From positions 310,001-374,000 of the forward strand of contig NZ_DS499580.1 in assembly GCF_000154465.1 (NCBI RefSeq): DNA of 64,000 nt, written 5' to 3'. This stretch comes from Alistipes putredinis DSM 17216 (GTDB lineage Bacteria; Bacteroidota; Bacteroidia; Bacteroidales; Rikenellaceae). The position numbers and the translations under genes are program-made. The notes under the pieces are model-generated. The model ran no database searches and was not told the origin of the DNA. It worked only from the letters and a program-made list of their open reading frames with translations. The stretch's first letter is position 1. Each line of letters begins with the position of its first letter. Below, in pieces: positions 62,087 to 64,000 of this stretch.

Positions 62087-64000
62087 ATGAAGCGATATTC
62101 TTTATTTTTAATTTCATTGATTCTGCTTATGACTACGGGATGCAACCAGCGTAAAGAGGTGGCGGAGAATCCGTTCTTCGAGGAGTGGGAAACGCCCTAC
62201 GGCGTGCCTCCTTTCGACCGGATCCGGCCCGAACACTTTCTGCCTGCCTTCCAGCGGGCGATGTCGATTCAGGAAGCCGAGATCGACGCTATCAAATCCA
62301 ACGGCGATCAGCCCTCTTTCGAGAATGTCATTCTGGCTTACGACCGTTCGGGTTTGATGCTGGAGCAGGTGGGGCTGGTTTTCAACATGCTCTGTTCGGC
62401 CGACGTGAACGATCAGTTATTGGCGGCGAAAGAGCAGGCGATGCCGTTGCTGGCCGCCCATCGGGACAATATTCTGCTCGACGAGGTGCTTTTCGACAAG
62501 ATCAAAGCCGTTTACGACCGTCGCGGCAGCCTCGGCCTCGATGCCGTGCAGACGCGCCTGGTGGAGAAGATTTACGGTAAGTTCGTGCGGGCGGGAGCGC
62601 TGCTCGATCCGCAGCAGAAGGAGCGGTTGCGTCAAATTAACGGCGAATTGGCGCTGCTGCCCGTGAAATTCGGCAATAATGTCCTCCGGGCGACGAATGA
62701 TTTTATGTTGAAACTGACGGAGAAACAGCTCGACGGGCTGCCTGCAAGCGTGCAGGGGATGGCCCGGGAGAAGGCTGCGGAGTTGGGATTGAACGATGCG
62801 TGGGTCGTTACGCTCGACGCTCCCAGCCGGATTCCGTTTCTCACGTATTCTACTCAGCGCGACTTGCGGGAGCAGTTGTACAAAGCATATATCGACCGTT
62901 GCAACGAAGGCAGCGAGTACGATAACCGCTCTCTGGTGAACGATTTCGCCCGCCTGCGTAACGAGAAAGCCCGCTTGCTGGGCTATCCCTCCTATGCGGC
63001 TTATGTGACGGCCGATGAGATGGCCGGAACGCCCGCTGCCGTTTATGAGTTGTTGAACGAAGTGTGGACGCCGGCGCTCGATCGCGCCAAGGAAGAGATG
63101 GCCGAGATGAATACGATGTTGCAGCGGGATGTGCCGGGGGCGACGTTCGAACCCTGGGATTGGTGGTATTACGCCGAAAAGGTGCGCAAGGACAAATATG
63201 CGCTCGACGATGCTACGCTGCGGCCCTATTTTTCGCTCGAAAATGTTCGGGAAGGCGCTTTTTCGCTGGCGAACCGGCTTTACGGGATTACGTTCCGTCC
63301 GTTGGTCGCACCGGTTTACCACAAGGATTGCTCGGTATATGAGGTGCTCGACGTGGACGGGACTCATTTGGGCGTGCTCTATTTCGACTTTTTTCCGCGC
63401 AGCGGCAAGAGCAGCGGTGCGTGGTGTACCGCGTTCCGCAGCCAGCGCTACGAAGGCGACGAACGCATCGCTCCTGTGGTCGCCATCGTATGCAATTTTA
63501 CTCCGCCGACCAAATTGACGCCTTCGCTGCTTACGCTCGATGAGGTCCAGACCCTTTTTCATGAGTTTGGGCACGGGCTGCATGCGCTTTTCGCCGACGT
63601 GAAATATCGGTCGCTCGGCAGGGTGGAGGGCGATTTCGTGGAGCTCCCTTCGCAGATCATGGAGAATTGGGCGACCGAACCCGAAGTGCTGCGCCACTAT
63701 GCGATCAATTATACGACGGGAGAGGTGATTCCCGAACGCTTGATCAAGCGCATCCGCGAAAGCGGCAAGTTCAACCAGGGCTTCATTGTCACCGAACTGG
63801 TAGCTGCCGCTCTTACCGATATGGATATTCACGCTATTACGGAGTACGAACCTTTCGATGTGAACGAGTTCGAAGCCGATGCCGTGTACGGTCGCCGGGG
63901 ATTGATCCCGCAGATACAGCCCCGCTACCGCTATCCCTATTTCCTGCATATTTTCGATGGGGGCTATGCGTCGGGATACTATTTCTATATCTGGGCGCAG
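62087..64000 (+). CDS. dcp: M3-family oligopeptidase (Dcp-like) lipoprotein, partial
   Basis: The first 638 codons of a zinc metallopeptidase; the C-terminus lies past the window end. It starts MKRYSLFLISLILLMTTGC, a lipoprotein signal peptide (lipobox TTGC), so it acts in the periplasm or outer envelope. The catalytic motif HEFGH is at 492-496 (in FHEFGHGLHALFAD), with the third ligand Glu downstream in VEGDFVELPSQIMENW. The overall fold matches peptidyl-dipeptidase Dcp of Bacteroidetes. It would trim peptides for uptake, in keeping with amino-acid fermentation. Confidence 0.92.
   Translation, partial: MKRYSLFLISLILLMTTGCNQRKEVAENPFFEEWETPYGVPPFDRIRPEHFLPAFQRAMSIQEAEIDAIKSNGDQPSFENVILAYDRSGLMLEQVGLVFNMLCSADVNDQLLAAKEQAMPLLAAHRDNILLDEVLFDKIKAVYDRRGSLGLDAVQTRLVEKIYGKFVRAGALLDPQQKERLRQINGELALLPVKFGNNVLRATNDFMLKLTEKQLDGLPASVQGMAREKAAELGLNDAWVVTLDAPSRIPFLTYSTQRDLREQLYKAYIDRCNEGSEYDNRSLVNDFARLRNEKARLLGYPSYAAYVTADEMAGTPAAVYELLNEVWTPALDRAKEEMAEMNTMLQRDVPGATFEPWDWWYYAEKVRKDKYALDDATLRPYFSLENVREGAFSLANRLYGITFRPLVAPVYHKDCSVYEVLDVDGTHLGVLYFDFFPRSGKSSGAWCTAFRSQRYEGDERIAPVVAIVCNFTPPTKLTPSLLTLDEVQTLFHEFGHGLHALFADVKYRSLGRVEGDFVELPSQIMENWATEPEVLRHYAINYTTGEVIPERLIKRIRESGKFNQGFIVTELVAAALTDMDIHAITEYEPFDVNEFEADAVYGRRGLIPQIQPRYRYPYFLHIFDGGYASGYYFYIWAQ

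Noticed and set aside
1..64000. CRISPR array, insertion sequence, tRNA or rRNA genes, invertible promoter
   Set aside because: I looked for repeat-spacer patterns, transposase motifs, tRNA-like cloverleafs and recombinase genes with inverted repeats and saw none.

Overview
The window looks like chromosomal DNA of a Bacteroidales bacterium, probably Alistipes or a close Rikenellaceae relative. The evidence is moderately high GC, Bacteroidetes-type promoters (a TAnnTTTG -7 box, often with TTTG or a 3/4 match about 19-20 nt upstream), GldH and RicT/PSP1 proteins, BACON-type lipoproteins, and a lysine-fermentation cluster of the kind known from amino-acid-fermenting Bacteroidales. The genus is an inference. 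No rRNA, tRNA, CRISPR array or insertion sequence was seen.

Layout. 1-12.3 kb (minus strand): one long lysine-to-butyrate operon, transcribed atoD-like, kal, kce, kdd, kamA, kamB, kamC, kamD, kamE, atoA-like, MaoC hydratase, FabG/PhaB-like reductase, acyl-CoA dehydrogenase (cut by the window edge). 12.4-16.6 kb (minus): nadC, LTA-synthase-like sulfatase, DUF2156/GNAT protein. 16.9-20 kb: a lipoprotein gene remnant, then ricT-gldH-trmB. 20-27.2 kb: MATE exporter, Clp ATPase, phosphoesterase, a low-GC orphan and rarA. 27.6-35 kb: small membrane proteins, a decayed aspS tail, aspS, tadA, a TPR protein, queG and an acyl-CoA ligase. 35.5-38.7 kb: a DUF2723 membrane protein. 39.2-42.9 kb: two lipoprotein genes with shared leaders and poly-G tracts. 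43-48.3 kb: cysS, a second MATE exporter, a cytidylate-kinase-like protein and frameshifted prfB. 48.3-55 kb: secreted orphans, a broken namZ, a third lipoprotein and class III fbp. 55.2-64 kb: ferredoxin, serS, U32 peptidase, rRNA-type methyltransferase, rsmE with two chromate-transporter halves, and an M3 peptidase cut by the window end.

How the genes work together. The kam/kdd/kce/kal enzymes would convert lysine and acetyl-CoA to acetoacetate and crotonyl-CoA. The acyl-CoA dehydrogenase reduces crotonyl-CoA to butyryl-CoA, and the CoA-transferase moves CoA to acetoacetate. The MaoC and FabG-like genes add a predicted (R)-3-hydroxybutyryl-CoA route linking acetoacetyl-CoA to crotonyl-CoA. 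KamB and KamC probably maintain the B12-dependent aminomutase KamDE.

The most unusual signal is a set of three poly-G tracts early in envelope-protein genes. Two paralogous lipoprotein genes carry G10 and G8 inside the signal peptide and are both out of frame as given. The LTA-synthase-like gene carries G9 and is in frame. All three are in frame at exactly G9, which suggests slipped-strand phase variation.
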